DNA of 64,000 nt, from positions 1 to 64,000 of the forward strand of contig CALVJY010000004.1 of NCBI GenBank assembly GCA_944332455.1, written 5' to 3'. The notes beneath the pieces were generated by a model. The model searched no databases. It was not told the DNA's origin and saw only the letters and a list, made by a program, of their open reading frames with translations. This DNA is from an uncultured Clostridia bacterium. GTDB lineage: Bacteria; Bacillota; Clostridia; Christensenellales; HGM11417. A program made the translations under genes and the position numbers. Positions 1 through 10,727 of the stretch are shown one piece after another. Position 1 is the first letter of the stretch. Every line of letters begins with the position of its first letter.

Positions 1-206
1 ACTGGTGGGCTCAAGTTGACTCGGAACCGAGGGGGCTTATCCCGCTGACGCGGGGAAGCGTTCTCTTTTTTTCCGACCCAGCAGAGCCTTGCCCCTTGCG
101 GGACTGGTGGGCTCAAGTTGACTCGGAACCGAGGGGGCTTATCCCGCTGACGCGGGGAAGCGTTCTCTTTTTTTCCGACTCAACAGAGCCTTGCCTCTTA
201 CGAGGC
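1..206 (-). repeat. Two tandem 102-bp units each ending in a tRNA-Ile 3' end
   Basis: The string CTGGTGGGCTCAAGTTGACT recurs at 2, 104 and 206, an exact 102-bp period. The third occurrence is the 3' end of the intact tRNA-Ile gene. On the minus strand each unit carries a short hairpin with a GTAA or GCAA loop, a conserved core including CCCGC/GCGGG and CTCGG/CCGAG inverted repeats, and the terminal TGAGCCCACCA. GGCTC and GTTGA near the 5' part of a unit can pair with GAGCC and TCAAC near its end, so a unit could fold into a helix ending in ACCA. The array may continue beyond the left edge. Confidence 0.85.
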
Positions 207-283
207 TGGTGGGCTCAAGTTGACTCGAACAACCGACCTCACGCTTATCAGGCGTGTGCTCTAACCAACTGAGCTATGAGCCC
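207..283 (-). tRNA. tRNA-Ile (GAT)
   Basis: The minus strand gives a complete cloverleaf: acceptor GGGCTCA pairing with TGAGCCC, D arm with AGCTCAGTTGGTTAGAGC, anticodon loop CTGATAA (anticodon GAT), T loop TTCGAGT, discriminator A and an encoded CCA. It lies 4 bp downstream of tRNA-Ala and is probably cotranscribed with it. Confidence 0.95.
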
Positions 284-287
284 ATAA

Positions 288-363
288 TGGTGGAGATAAG
301 CGGAATCGAACCGCTGACCCCCTGCTTGCAAGGCAGGTGCTCTCCCAGCTGAGCTATATCCCC
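288..363 (-). tRNA. tRNA-Ala (TGC)
   Basis: The minus strand has acceptor GGGGATA pairing with TATCTCC, D arm AGCTCAGCTGGGAGAGC, anticodon loop CTTGCAA (anticodon TGC), T loop TTCGATT and encoded CCA. It is the first gene after two sigma-A-like promoters at 441-470 and 592-620. Ala and Ile tRNAs of these specificities are often found in rRNA spacers, but here they have their own promoter and no rRNA is visible. Confidence 0.95.
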
Positions 364-410
364 AAGAAAAATCTTAGCACAGGCGCCCGCCGGGGGGCTG
401 AAAGCCAAAC

Positions 411-437
411 AAAGCTGTCCATCGTTCGGACAGCTTT
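411..437 (-). other. Hairpin at the 5' end of the tRNA transcript
   Basis: Perfect inverted repeat AAAGCTGTCC / GGACAGCTTT with a 7-nt loop. It sits at the expected start of the transcript from the 441-470 promoter, so it would cap the tRNA precursor. Confidence 0.5.
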
Positions 438-440
438 TCA

Positions 441-470
441 ATCATACCACAAATGATTAAAACTTGTCAA
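441..470 (-). promoter_or_regulatory. Sigma-A promoter P2 of the tRNA pair
   Basis: On the minus strand TTGACA (470-465) is followed after 18 bp by TATGAT (446-441), about 78 bp upstream of tRNA-Ala. Confidence 0.8.
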
Positions 471-591
471 ACGATTTTCGACAGTATTTTAATTTTCGTA
501 CCTGTTTTTTTCAGTTGAGGGGAATCTGCGGCGCCGTGGCGGCGTTCGATTCGGACCCCGTGATCAAGCCCACTTGATTACGGTAAGATTT

Positions 592-620
592 ATTATACAC
601 ACTTTCTCAAAAAAAAGCAA
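592..620 (-). promoter_or_regulatory. Sigma-A promoter P1 of the tRNA pair
   Basis: TTGCTT (620-615), 17 bp, TATAAT (597-592) on the minus strand. The transcript would pass a small ATCAAG/CTTGAT hairpin near 562-580 and read through P2 into the tRNAs. Confidence 0.6.
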
Positions 621-880
621 GCGTTTTTCACAAAAATTTCGGAAAATTTCTCGGAAGCCGCCTTTCCGCCCCTTTGGGGGAGGCTTGACCCCGAGTCCCT
701 CGCTTGCGGCCGGTCGGCTCGTCCCTTCGGCCTTGCCCCTCCCCCGGCCCCGACGGCCTCGGGCAAAGACGGACCAGGGGAGGCCCCCGCATCCCGGCCC
801 TCCCTTGCGGCCGGCCGCCGCTTCGGTCCCTTCGGCACTTCCTTTCCCGGTCCCGTCAAAACGGCTTTCGGCAAAGAAAG

Positions 881-908
881 GGGGCGGACTTCCGGCTCAG
901 TCCGCCCC
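881..908 (-). terminator. Terminator of the ABC exporter operon
   Basis: GGGGCGGACT / AGTCCGCCCC form a 10-bp stem followed on the minus strand by CTTTCTTTG. It overlaps the last codons of the downstream permease gene. Confidence 0.6.
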
Positions 909-2099
909 GAGCTTTCGCCGCACGGCCAGGAGGGCGGGGACGGCGGCCAGCGCCAGGGGAAGCAGGGCGGGCAGCACGCCCTGCCAGGAGAGGGCGATCG
1001 AGAAGGAGGCGCCCACAAAGACGGAGGCCAACCGGGAGAACAGCGCGAGGATGCCGACGGAGGCCGGCAGGGCGCAGAGGAAGGCGGCCGCCGCAGAGAA
1101 GAGGAACTCGAACAGAAAGCACAGCAGCAGTCTTCCCCGGGAAAGCCCGACCGAGAAGGCGGCCCGGTAGAAGGCCCGTCCCCGGAGAAAGCGGAGGACG
1201 GCGGCGCCGCCGGCAAAGGCCGCGCAGGCAGCCAGGCAGAGGACAGCCAGCAGGGCCAGCACGGCGGAGAGGAACTCGAAGGACTGGGAGAGCTTTTGCA
1301 TGGCAAAGCTGTTGTTCCCCCGCGAGACGGTGACGCCCTCGAGGGAGAGTTCCCCGGCCGCCTCGGCCAGCGCGGGCAGGTCGGCATAGTCGGCGTAGAA
1401 CTTGTAGCACCACGATCCCGCCGGCTCCAGCACGGCCTCGGGGGAGAGAAAGACGAAATAGCGCCCGGCCTCCGCCATGTCGGAAAGCCCGGACAGGCCT
1501 TCGTTCAGCACGCCGGCGATGAGCAGATCCCGGGCGACCGGCTGCTCCCAGAAATTTGTGAGGGAGATCCTTTTGCCCAGCAGATCCTCGGCCGAGGCCG
1601 CCCCCAGAAAGCGGACGACGGCGGCGCTGACCAGGCACTCCCCCGCGTTTTCCGCCGGCCGCCCGCAGACGAAGGGGTCCTCCCCGTGCAGGGCGGAAAA
1701 TTCCGCCCGATAGGAGGGCGGCAGTTCCCCGTTTTGGACGGCGCGCAGGGAAATTTCGGCCTCGGCGGCCATCCGGCCCTCCAGCGAAATGCGGTCGGCG
1801 CCGTTGACCAGATACCGCCACTTTTCCGCCCGGGTCACGCCGGGCAGGCCGGGCAGAAGGGCTTGCTCCTCGTCGGTCAGATCCACCGGCTCCCCCTCCG
1901 AAAAGGGCAGGGCCAGCATGACATAGGAGGAGCTGGCCTGCCGGGAGAGGATGCCCTCCAGCGCGCTCCCCATCCCCGCCGAAAACAGGAAAAAGCAGAG
2001 GCAGAGCAGGGCGGTGAGAAAATAGGCGAAAAAGAGGCCCAGCGAATATCTTTTGTCCCGGAGGAGATTCCGGACCGCCAGCACAAAGGAAGTTTTCAT
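897..2099 (-). CDS. FtsX-like ABC transporter permease
   Basis: 400-residue integral membrane protein. There is one N-terminal membrane segment (about residues 20-43), a large extracytoplasmic domain (about 45-265), and three C-terminal segments, the topology of MacB/FtsX-type permeases that move lipids, peptides or mechanical signals rather than importing solutes. Start chosen at MKTSFVLAVRNLL, whose ATG overlaps the stop of the upstream permease by 4 bp (ATGA), indicating translational coupling; an in-frame extension further upstream would lie inside that gene. It forms a heterodimeric exporter with the 2096-3148 permease and the 3135-3794 ATPase. Substrate unknown; no two-component system or bacitracin-type partner is adjacent. 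Confidence 0.85.
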   Translation of the reverse strand: MKTSFVLAVRNLLRDKRYSLGLFFAYFLTALLCLCFFLFSAGMGSALEGILSRQASSSYVMLALPFSEGEPVDLTDEEQALLPGLPGVTRAEKWRYLVNGADRISLEGRMAAEAEISLRAVQNGELPPSYRAEFSALHGEDPFVCGRPAENAGECLVSAAVVRFLGAASAEDLLGKRISLTNFWEQPVARDLLIAGVLNEGLSGLSDMAEAGRYFVFLSPEAVLEPAGSWCYKFYADYADLPALAEAAGELSLEGVTVSRGNNSFAMQKLSQSFEFLSAVLALLAVLCLAACAAFAGGAAVLRFLRGRAFYRAAFSVGLSRGRLLLCFLFEFLFSAAAAFLCALPASVGILALFSRLASVFVGASFSIALSWQGVLPALLPLALAAVPALLAVRRKLGAD

Positions 2100-3148
2100 G
2101 GCTGACCTCCCTCCCGCCCGGAGAGGACGGCCGCCGCGGTCCCGGCCGCGGCCAGCGCAAAGACGGCCCCGCCGAGGGCGAACATCGGAAGGGGAGAGAT
2201 CTCCCCGAACACCATGCCCATGATGCCGGAGGACAGGGCCTCGGTGATCCCCACAAAGGCGTAGAACAGCCCCACGCCCAGGGCAAAGCCGAGGGCGCCG
2301 TAGGCCAGCAGGACGCCGGCATAGAGCAGGATCAGCCTCCCCCGGGACAGGCCGAACACCCGGAGCAGGAAGGTCTGCCGGGCGAAGTGGCGGAGAAAAA
2401 AGGCGGTCATCCGCACCGCGACCAGCAGGGCGGCCGCCGCGATCAGCCAGAACAGGACCTCCAGCCATCCCCCGGCCAGGGCATAGCCCTCGCACAGGTC
2501 AAACAGGCCGTCGTCCCCGCTCACCCGGGCCCCGAGCGCGCTCTGCCAGAGGGGAAAAACTTCCTCCGCCGGGCAGATCACCGAGGCCTCCGCAAAGGCC
2601 CGGTCCTCCGCCAGCAGGAAGGAGGGCGAAAAGCCCAGGCGCAGGGCGGAGCGGATCTCGCCGGAGAAGGTCCCGGCCAGCCGGAACACTTGCCCGGCCT
2701 CCTCGATCCGCACCTCGTCGCCGATCTCCAGCCCGGCGGGGAGCAGCGCCTCGGACAGCCAGATCCCCTCCCCCTCATCCGGAGGCTCTCCCTCGACGAG
2801 GGCCTGCCAGGCCGGCAGCACCCGGCAGAGGATCAGCCCCCGGCCGTAGCGGTCCACCTCGAGGGACTGTCCGCCGGCCGAGAGGGTGACGTTGTAGGTC
2901 TCCCCCTCCGCCGAGGCATACACGCCGATCTCCAGCTCCTGCGCGAGGGCGGGGTCGTAGTCGCAGGAAAAGACCAGCTGCTCGCCCTCGGCCTCCTCCA
3001 ATATGTCGCGGTACAGCCCCTCGGTCAGATCCCGCCGGACAAAGCCCGAAAAAAAGACCAGGGCGAACAGCAGGGCGAAGATCCCGCACGCCCAGACCAG
3101 CGGCAGGGCCCGCTTCATCATCAGTTTCCACAGATCAAAGCCTTTCAT
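2096..3148 (-). CDS. FtsX-like ABC transporter permease
   Basis: 350 residues with a membrane segment near residues 13-37, a soluble extracytoplasmic region to about 220, and three C-terminal segments (about 228-250, 270-300, 310-345). Starts at MKGFDLWKLMMKRAL. The first 14 bp overlap the end of the ATPase gene and the stop overlaps the start of the next permease, so all three form one tightly coupled operon. It is equivalent to the partner permease in topology but clearly divergent in sequence, so the exporter is probably a heterodimer. Substrate is not predictable from sequence. Confidence 0.85.
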   Translation of the reverse strand: MKGFDLWKLMMKRALPLVWACGIFALLFALVFFSGFVRRDLTEGLYRDILEEAEGEQLVFSCDYDPALAQELEIGVYASAEGETYNVTLSAGGQSLEVDRYGRGLILCRVLPAWQALVEGEPPDEGEGIWLSEALLPAGLEIGDEVRIEEAGQVFRLAGTFSGEIRSALRLGFSPSFLLAEDRAFAEASVICPAEEVFPLWQSALGARVSGDDGLFDLCEGYALAGGWLEVLFWLIAAAALLVAVRMTAFFLRHFARQTFLLRVFGLSRGRLILLYAGVLLAYGALGFALGVGLFYAFVGITEALSSGIMGMVFGEISPLPMFALGGAVFALAAAGTAAAVLSGREGGQP

Positions 3149-3794
3149 CTCCGCACACCCTGCCGTCCAGCAGACGGATGACGCGATCGGTCTTCCGGGC
3201 GTCCTCCTCGTTGTGGGTGACCATGATCACCGAGGTCCCCTCCCGGACCAGCGAGCGGAACAGCTCCACCACCCTGTCCCCGTTCTCCTTGTCCAGGTTG
3301 CCGCAGGGCTCGTCGGCCAGCAGAAAGGCCGGGCGGTTGGCGATGGCCCGGGCAATGGCCGTCCGCTGCTGCTCGCCCCCGGACAGGGTGCCGGCCCGCT
3401 GCCTCTCCAGCCCCGAAAGCCCCACAAAGGCCAGACACTCGGCCACCCGCGCCCGGCGCTCGGCCCCGGTCCTGCCCGCGATCAGCAGGGGAAGCTCCAC
3501 GTTTTCGGCCACGGTGTAGTGCGGCTCCAGCGCATAGTCCTGAAAGACGAAGCCCAGCAGGGTGTTTCTGGCCCGGTTCCGCTCGGCCTCCGGGGCTGCC
3601 CACAGGTCGGCGCCGTCGAAGGTCACCTGCCCCGAGGTGGGCGGCAGCATCAGCCCCATCATTTTCAGCAGGGTGCTCTTGCCGCTGCCCGAGCGCCCCG
3701 TAATGCAGACAAAACCGCCCTCCACCTCCAGCGAGAGGCGGTCTACGGCGGTCTTGTCTGCGAATTTTTTGGTCAGTTCCGTGAGCCGGATCAT
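3135..3794 (-). CDS. ABC transporter ATP-binding protein (LolD/MacB type)
   Basis: 219-residue nucleotide-binding subunit that powers the two adjacent permeases from the cytoplasmic face. Walker A GRSGSGKST at 33-41, Q-loop Gln85, signature LSGGEQQR at 137-144, Walker B FLLADEP at 157-163, and the late switch His in VTHNEE. The length and the LSGGEQQR form fit the MacB/LolD/FtsE subfamily rather than sugar or amino acid importers. It is the first gene of the three-gene minus-strand operon. I found no convincing promoter in the 145 bp separating it from the gene at 3940-5037. Confidence 0.92.
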   Translation of the reverse strand: MIRLTELTKKFADKTAVDRLSLEVEGGFVCITGRSGSGKSTLLKMMGLMLPPTSGQVTFDGADLWAAPEAERNRARNTLLGFVFQDYALEPHYTVAENVELPLLIAGRTGAERRARVAECLAFVGLSGLERQRAGTLSGGEQQRTAIARAIANRPAFLLADEPCGNLDKENGDRVVELFRSLVREGTSVIMVTHNEEDARKTDRVIRLLDGRVCGDERL

Positions 3795-3939
3795 GGTTTT
3801 CTCCCTTCTTCTGCCCCGGCAAAACCCGGGCGGACTTGACCTGCCCGCCTGTCTTTCTATGCGGAAAGGCTGACAAAATCAGCTTGTGCGCCCATTCTCC
3901 CTTTTGGAGGGACGATCTTGGCGCCGCTCCGGGATAACG

Positions 3940-5037
3940 TTATGCTTCGGTCTGGGCCTGGGCATACACCCGGTATGCGGTCCCGGAAGTCTGTTCGGTC
4001 AGGGTGACGGGCTCGGTCTCGGTGGTCCGGTCGGTCAGACCGTCCTCCCACTCGTCATAGCGGCAGTATCGATACTGCCATTCGGAAGGGGAAAAGCCCT
4101 TTTCCACGGCCACGGAGATCACGGCGGTGTACGCGTGATTGGTTTCCCACCCCTCCTTGATCTCCTGGGTCCAATAGTGGTCGGAATACAGGTCCACCCC
4201 GGTCAGCACGTTGCCCTCGATCATGGTTTCCGCAAAGTAAGTCCCCGGCAGCACCAAGATCAACAGATCCTGTGTTGAAAAAAATTCTTCCGTATACTTG
4301 ATCTCCAAAGAGAAAGCAAGCAGATCTCCCTCTTTCATGTTGGGATTGTCGACAACAAATTGACTCAATTGCTCTAAATCCGTAATTAAATAGGCTTCCG
4401 GCTCCTGATCCGCTACATTAACAGGGTTCATATTTTCATCATAATAATGGCTGGGGACGGAATTGCTGATGAAAATTTCTCCGACCTCTACTGTAGCGGT
4501 CATTTCGCTCTCCCATGTCTCTTTTTCCAAAAAGCAGGCATAGAGGACATCTCTTTCTTCCTGGAGACTCCAGGACCCCGTGGGCATTTCTCCATAGACT
4601 TCCACGGTACAAGTGTTTCCCTCCACCTGCACATCTTTGACGATGAAATCGATCACATTGACCGTTGCCTCGAAAAGAGCCACCATCAGCTGACCTTCTT
4701 CAAAGTAGTCTTGATTGTATCGCTCGTTTTTGGCCTTGTAATCGAAATGGACACTTTCGCCATCGATATTTTCGTAATCTGAATAAAGAATCAGTTCGGA
4801 GAGCGGACTTGCGGTAAATTCTTCGTAGGTCTGAAAGACAAAGCTCTCGCCCCCCACGAAGGGCAGGATGGCCCGCTGGCTTTCGACCTTCATGACAAAA
4901 CTGCCGCGGGAAGCGACCTCGCTCATGTCGCGGACGGGCTCGGGCTGCCGGAGCAGGGTCAGGCACAGGGTCAGCGTCAGGGCGGCGATCAGCACGACGG
5001 CTGCGGCGGCGATCACGATTTTTTTGGTCCGGCTCAT
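3940..5037 (-). CDS. Membrane-anchored extracytoplasmic protein, unknown function
   Basis: 365 residues. A short basic N-terminus (MSRTKK) and one hydrophobic segment (about 7-28, no lipobox Cys) anchor an otherwise hydrophilic, acidic ectodomain. I do not recognise a family. Start chosen at MSRTKK because GAGGAGAGG lies 5 bp upstream. A perfect sigma-A promoter (5103-5131) stands 65 bp before the start. The middle of the gene is visibly richer in A+T than its neighbours, which could reflect transfer or relaxed selection. It lies just upstream of, and on the same strand as, the ABC exporter operon, so it might be a partner of that exporter; this is inference from position only. Confidence 0.7.
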   Translation of the reverse strand: MSRTKKIVIAAAAVVLIAALTLTLCLTLLRQPEPVRDMSEVASRGSFVMKVESQRAILPFVGGESFVFQTYEEFTASPLSELILYSDYENIDGESVHFDYKAKNERYNQDYFEEGQLMVALFEATVNVIDFIVKDVQVEGNTCTVEVYGEMPTGSWSLQEERDVLYACFLEKETWESEMTATVEVGEIFISNSVPSHYYDENMNPVNVADQEPEAYLITDLEQLSQFVVDNPNMKEGDLLAFSLEIKYTEEFFSTQDLLILVLPGTYFAETMIEGNVLTGVDLYSDHYWTQEIKEGWETNHAYTAVISVAVEKGFSPSEWQYRYCRYDEWEDGLTDRTTETEPVTLTEQTSGTAYRVYAQAQTEA

Positions 5038-5102
5038 TTTCCTCTCCTCGGCGCAAGAGCGGCGGGATCTTGTCTGCCTTTTGCCGCCTGCCACCTGGCC
5101 TT

Positions 5103-5131
5103 ATTATAACACGGAAGAAGCGCTTTGTCAA
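5103..5131 (-). promoter_or_regulatory. Consensus sigma-A promoter
   Basis: TTGACA (5131-5126), 17 bp, TATAAT (5108-5103), a perfect match. Immediately upstream (5138-5166) lies an inverted repeat TTGGAAAAAA / TTTTTTCCAA that could be an operator or an A-tract UP element. Confidence 0.85.
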
Positions 5132-5468
5132 TATGGTTTGGAAAAAAATTTTAATATTTTTTCCAACTTTGTTTTCAAACTCGTATTTTTCAGCTTTTGT
5201 TAAAGATTTAACGAAAAAATGAAAGACAGAAGACAACTGTGCGGCACAAAAGCATACGGAGAAAAGGACTGCTCCGCAGAGAAACTTTTCCGGTGAAAAG
5301 AGAGCGGGGGCCGAAAAGGCGCCATGTTTGACAGAGAGAAAAACTTTGTCCGGCTGAAAAAAGCGAATGGGGGCCGGCAAAAGGCAAAAAAACTTGTCCG
5401 CCGGGAAAAAGAGGACGGGCAGAAAGGCATAAAACCTGTTTGGCTGAAAAAAGAAGCCTGTTTGGCTG

Positions 5469-5514
5469 AAAAAAACGGGAGCGCCGCCGCGCCTCAAAGC
5501 GCGGCGGCGCTCCC
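5469..5514 (-). terminator. Strong terminator of the HTH-nucleotidyltransferase gene
   Basis: Stem GGGAGCGCCGCCGCGC with its exact complement and a small loop, followed on the minus strand by seven T after one G. Lies 45 bp past the stop codon at 5559. Confidence 0.85.
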
Positions 5515-5558
5515 TCTTTCAGAGCCGGGTCTGCTCCGACCTTTCCTCGTCCTTGACA

Positions 5559-6029
5559 TTATCCATAGATCTTTATCCCCTCCCGCAAGATCTCCCGCAC
5601 AAGCGCGCTGTTGTTTACCAGCTGCGACTCGTCCAGCAGATCGACCTTTTTTTTGAGGGATCCGCGCAATGTTTCGACAAGCTCATAAAAGCGCAGCCCG
5701 TTGAGCGGCATGGAGATGAGCAGATCGACATCGCTCTGTTCCGTCGCCTTTCCCTTGGCGTACGATCCGAACAGATAGGCATACCTGACGCCGTACTGTT
5801 CGAACAGCGGCGCGCAGATCTCCCGGATCCTTTCCGGGGTCAAAAGTCCGTGTTCTTCATCGATCAGACCGTATTTTTGCAGCTGTTCAAAGATGTAGCG
5901 GTACTTGACGGAATCCCGCCTCCCCTCGTCCGACTCGTAGCGGACATAGGTGCGCAGGGGCAGGCCGACGGCCTTGGCGCACGCCGCCTGTGACAGCCCC
6001 TTTTCGATCCGCAGTTCTTTTAAGGTCAT
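5559..6029 (-). CDS. XRE-type HTH fused to a minimal nucleotidyltransferase (MNT) domain
   Basis: 156 residues. Residues 1-35 form a Cro/C1-type helix-turn-helix (LSQAACAKAVGLPLRTYVRYE). Residues 78-135 form a DNA polymerase beta-like minimal nucleotidyltransferase with GSYAKGKATEQSDVDLLI (G88, S89, D100, D102) and a third acidic residue at VDLL (D130), so the metal-binding triad looks complete. Such domains can transfer AMP or other nucleotides to proteins, and MNT proteins act as antitoxins beside HEPN toxins; no HEPN gene is visible here. Start at MTLKEL has GGGAGG 7 bp upstream. Five operator-like repeats at 33-bp spacing cover its promoter, which suggests autoregulation by the HTH. Function beyond DNA binding and nucleotide transfer is inferred. 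Confidence 0.85.
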   Translation of the reverse strand: MTLKELRIEKGLSQAACAKAVGLPLRTYVRYESDEGRRDSVKYRYIFEQLQKYGLIDEEHGLLTPERIREICAPLFEQYGVRYAYLFGSYAKGKATEQSDVDLLISMPLNGLRFYELVETLRGSLKKKVDLLDESQLVNNSALVREILREGIKIYG

Positions 6030-6049
6030 GGCAGATCCTCCCTGCAAAC

Positions 6050-6078
6050 ATTATACCATGTTGGCAGAGGATTTGCAA
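6050..6078 (-). promoter_or_regulatory. Promoter of the HTH-MNT gene
   Basis: TTGCAA (6078-6073), 17 bp, TATAAT (6055-6050), about 20 bp before the start codon. The first operator repeat (6054-6066) occupies the -10/-35 spacer. Confidence 0.75.
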
Positions 6079-6198
6079 GCTTATGATGCCATTTTGGCAA
6101 ATAAAAACCTGGCTGATCATGCCATTTTGGCATATTCAGAACAAAACGACTATGCCATTTTGGCATAATCAAAACGAAAAGATTATGCCATTTTGGCA
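6054..6198. repeat. Five operator-like repeats with exact 33-bp period
   Basis: TGCCATTTTGGCA occurs at 6087, 6120, 6153 and 6186, and the variant TACCATGTTGGCA at 6054. All starts are exactly 33 bp apart. Each is a near-palindrome with TGCCA/TGGCA arms. The intervening 20-bp stretches are not conserved. This is the architecture of a cooperative repressor array with all sites on one face of the helix (about three turns). Confidence 0.9.
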
Positions 6199-6412
6199 GA
6201 TCGGGGCAGACGCAGATATGCCAAACGCGCTTTGCCTCCGCGTCAGGCCTTCCTGCGGCCTGAAAAAGCGGGCTGCCGGGCAGGCCCGGCCCTCTTTTTC
6301 GAGGTACTGCACGGCCGGCACAGGGTCCCGGCCGGTGACGGGCGCCGGCAGGAAAGGGGGGTCCCCTTTGCTCCGGCCCTCCCCGTCTTTTTCATGGCCC
6401 GATCAGACATTC

Positions 6413-6438
6413 AAAAAGGCGGGAGGGCCCGCCCTTTT
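6413..6438 (-). terminator. Terminator of dnaE
   Basis: Minus strand reads a GGCGGG / CCCGCC stem followed by TTTTT, 13 bp after the dnaE stop. A second GC-rich hairpin followed by CTTTTTC lies at about 6263-6292. Confidence 0.75.
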
Positions 6439-6450
6439 GGGATGCGATCT

Positions 6451-9951
<3,501 letters not shown>

Positions 9952-10198
9952 AGCTCGTCTCTTCTCTTCGGATGGTGTTCGGGTCAAAAAGTCCCGCCCC
10001 CGCCCTGGGGCCGGTCCGGGACAAAGCGGCGATCCTCCCCCCGGACGGGAGGAGAATCGGCAAAGGGTTTCGAGGCGCCCCGCAAAGACCTCCCGAGGGC
10101 GCGATCTTCATCACGTTTCGGAAACACGGCCGTCGGCGCTGAAAACCGGGGCGGACTTGCCGGCCCGTCCCCCGGCCATGCGGAAAGGGGGTTCTTCT

Positions 10199-10227
10199 AT
10201 CTTAGCACGGCTTTTTGGCTTTGTCAA
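10199..10227 (-). promoter_or_regulatory. Promoter of dnaE
   Basis: TTGACA (10227-10222), 17 bp, TAAGAT (10204-10199). The remaining leader to 9951 is about 240 nt; it contains CGGGGCGGACTTG and ATGCGGAAAGG motifs that recur near 3830-3870, but no gene. Confidence 0.75.
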
Positions 10228-10358
10228 GCGCGGCCGGCCGAAGGGCGAAAACAAAAGGGGCGGGCTTGGGAGAGAGCAGACTCTCCCCGCGCCGCAGCCC
10301 CGCCCTGTTCTCCTTGGAAACAGGAACTTCCCTGTCTTTTCCCTTTTACGGCCCGGGA

Positions 10359-10604
10359 TCAGGCCGACAGGATCTTGACGGCGGCCTCCAGCGCCTCGGC
10401 CGCTTCGGGGCCGGAGGCCCCCACCGTGATCTCGTCCCCGGCACGGAGGGCGAGGGAGATCACCCCCATCAGGCTTTTGCCGTTGACCTTGATCAGGCCC
10501 CGGGTCAGGGTGATCTCGCAGTCGAACTTGTGGCATCTTTCCACCAGCTCGGCGGCGTTCAGCGCGGAAAAATTTTTGACGACTTTGACTTTTCTGTTCT
10601 TCAT
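10359..10604 (-). CDS. HPr/Crh-like protein lacking the phospho-histidine
   Basis: 81 residues with the HPr fold. The regulatory serine region is intact: GKSLMGVISLALRAGDEI corresponds to the Ser46 loop of HPr, where HPr kinase acts. The active-site stretch that is normally GLHARPA reads SALNAAE, so both His15 and Arg17 are absent and the protein cannot carry a PTS phosphoryl group. This matches Crh, the catabolite-repression paralogue encoded after whiA in Bacillus, more than HPr itself. It lies 123 bp after whiA and before dnaE. Start ATG is preceded by AAGGGG. Whether the serine is phosphorylated here is inference; no hprK is in the window. Confidence 0.85.
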   Translation of the reverse strand: MKNRKVKVVKNFSALNAAELVERCHKFDCEITLTRGLIKVNGKSLMGVISLALRAGDEITVGASGPEAAEALEAAVKILSA

Positions 10605-10727
10605 GACGGTATCCCCTTTTCATATTTTTTCAGTATCATTTCCCGCCGTCTGACTTCGGGGCAGAGCCGGACCGATCGGCCGCTCCCCTTTTGCGGGCGG
10701 AAACAGGCCCGTTCTGCTGCCGGCCTC

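Larger units (their letters stand above)
364..896. other. Gene-free gap holding the tRNA promoters
   Basis: Apart from the two promoters and two hairpins described, I see no gene here. Open frames between about 620 and 896 have no ribosome-binding site and the compositional look of GC-rich noncoding sequence. Confidence 0.6.

Noticed and set aside
3820..3880. GGCGGACTTG ... ATGCGGAAAGG motif shared with 10150-10190
   Set aside because: Only two imperfect copies; too weak to call a repeat family, though it may be a degenerate relative of the CCGGCC repeats.
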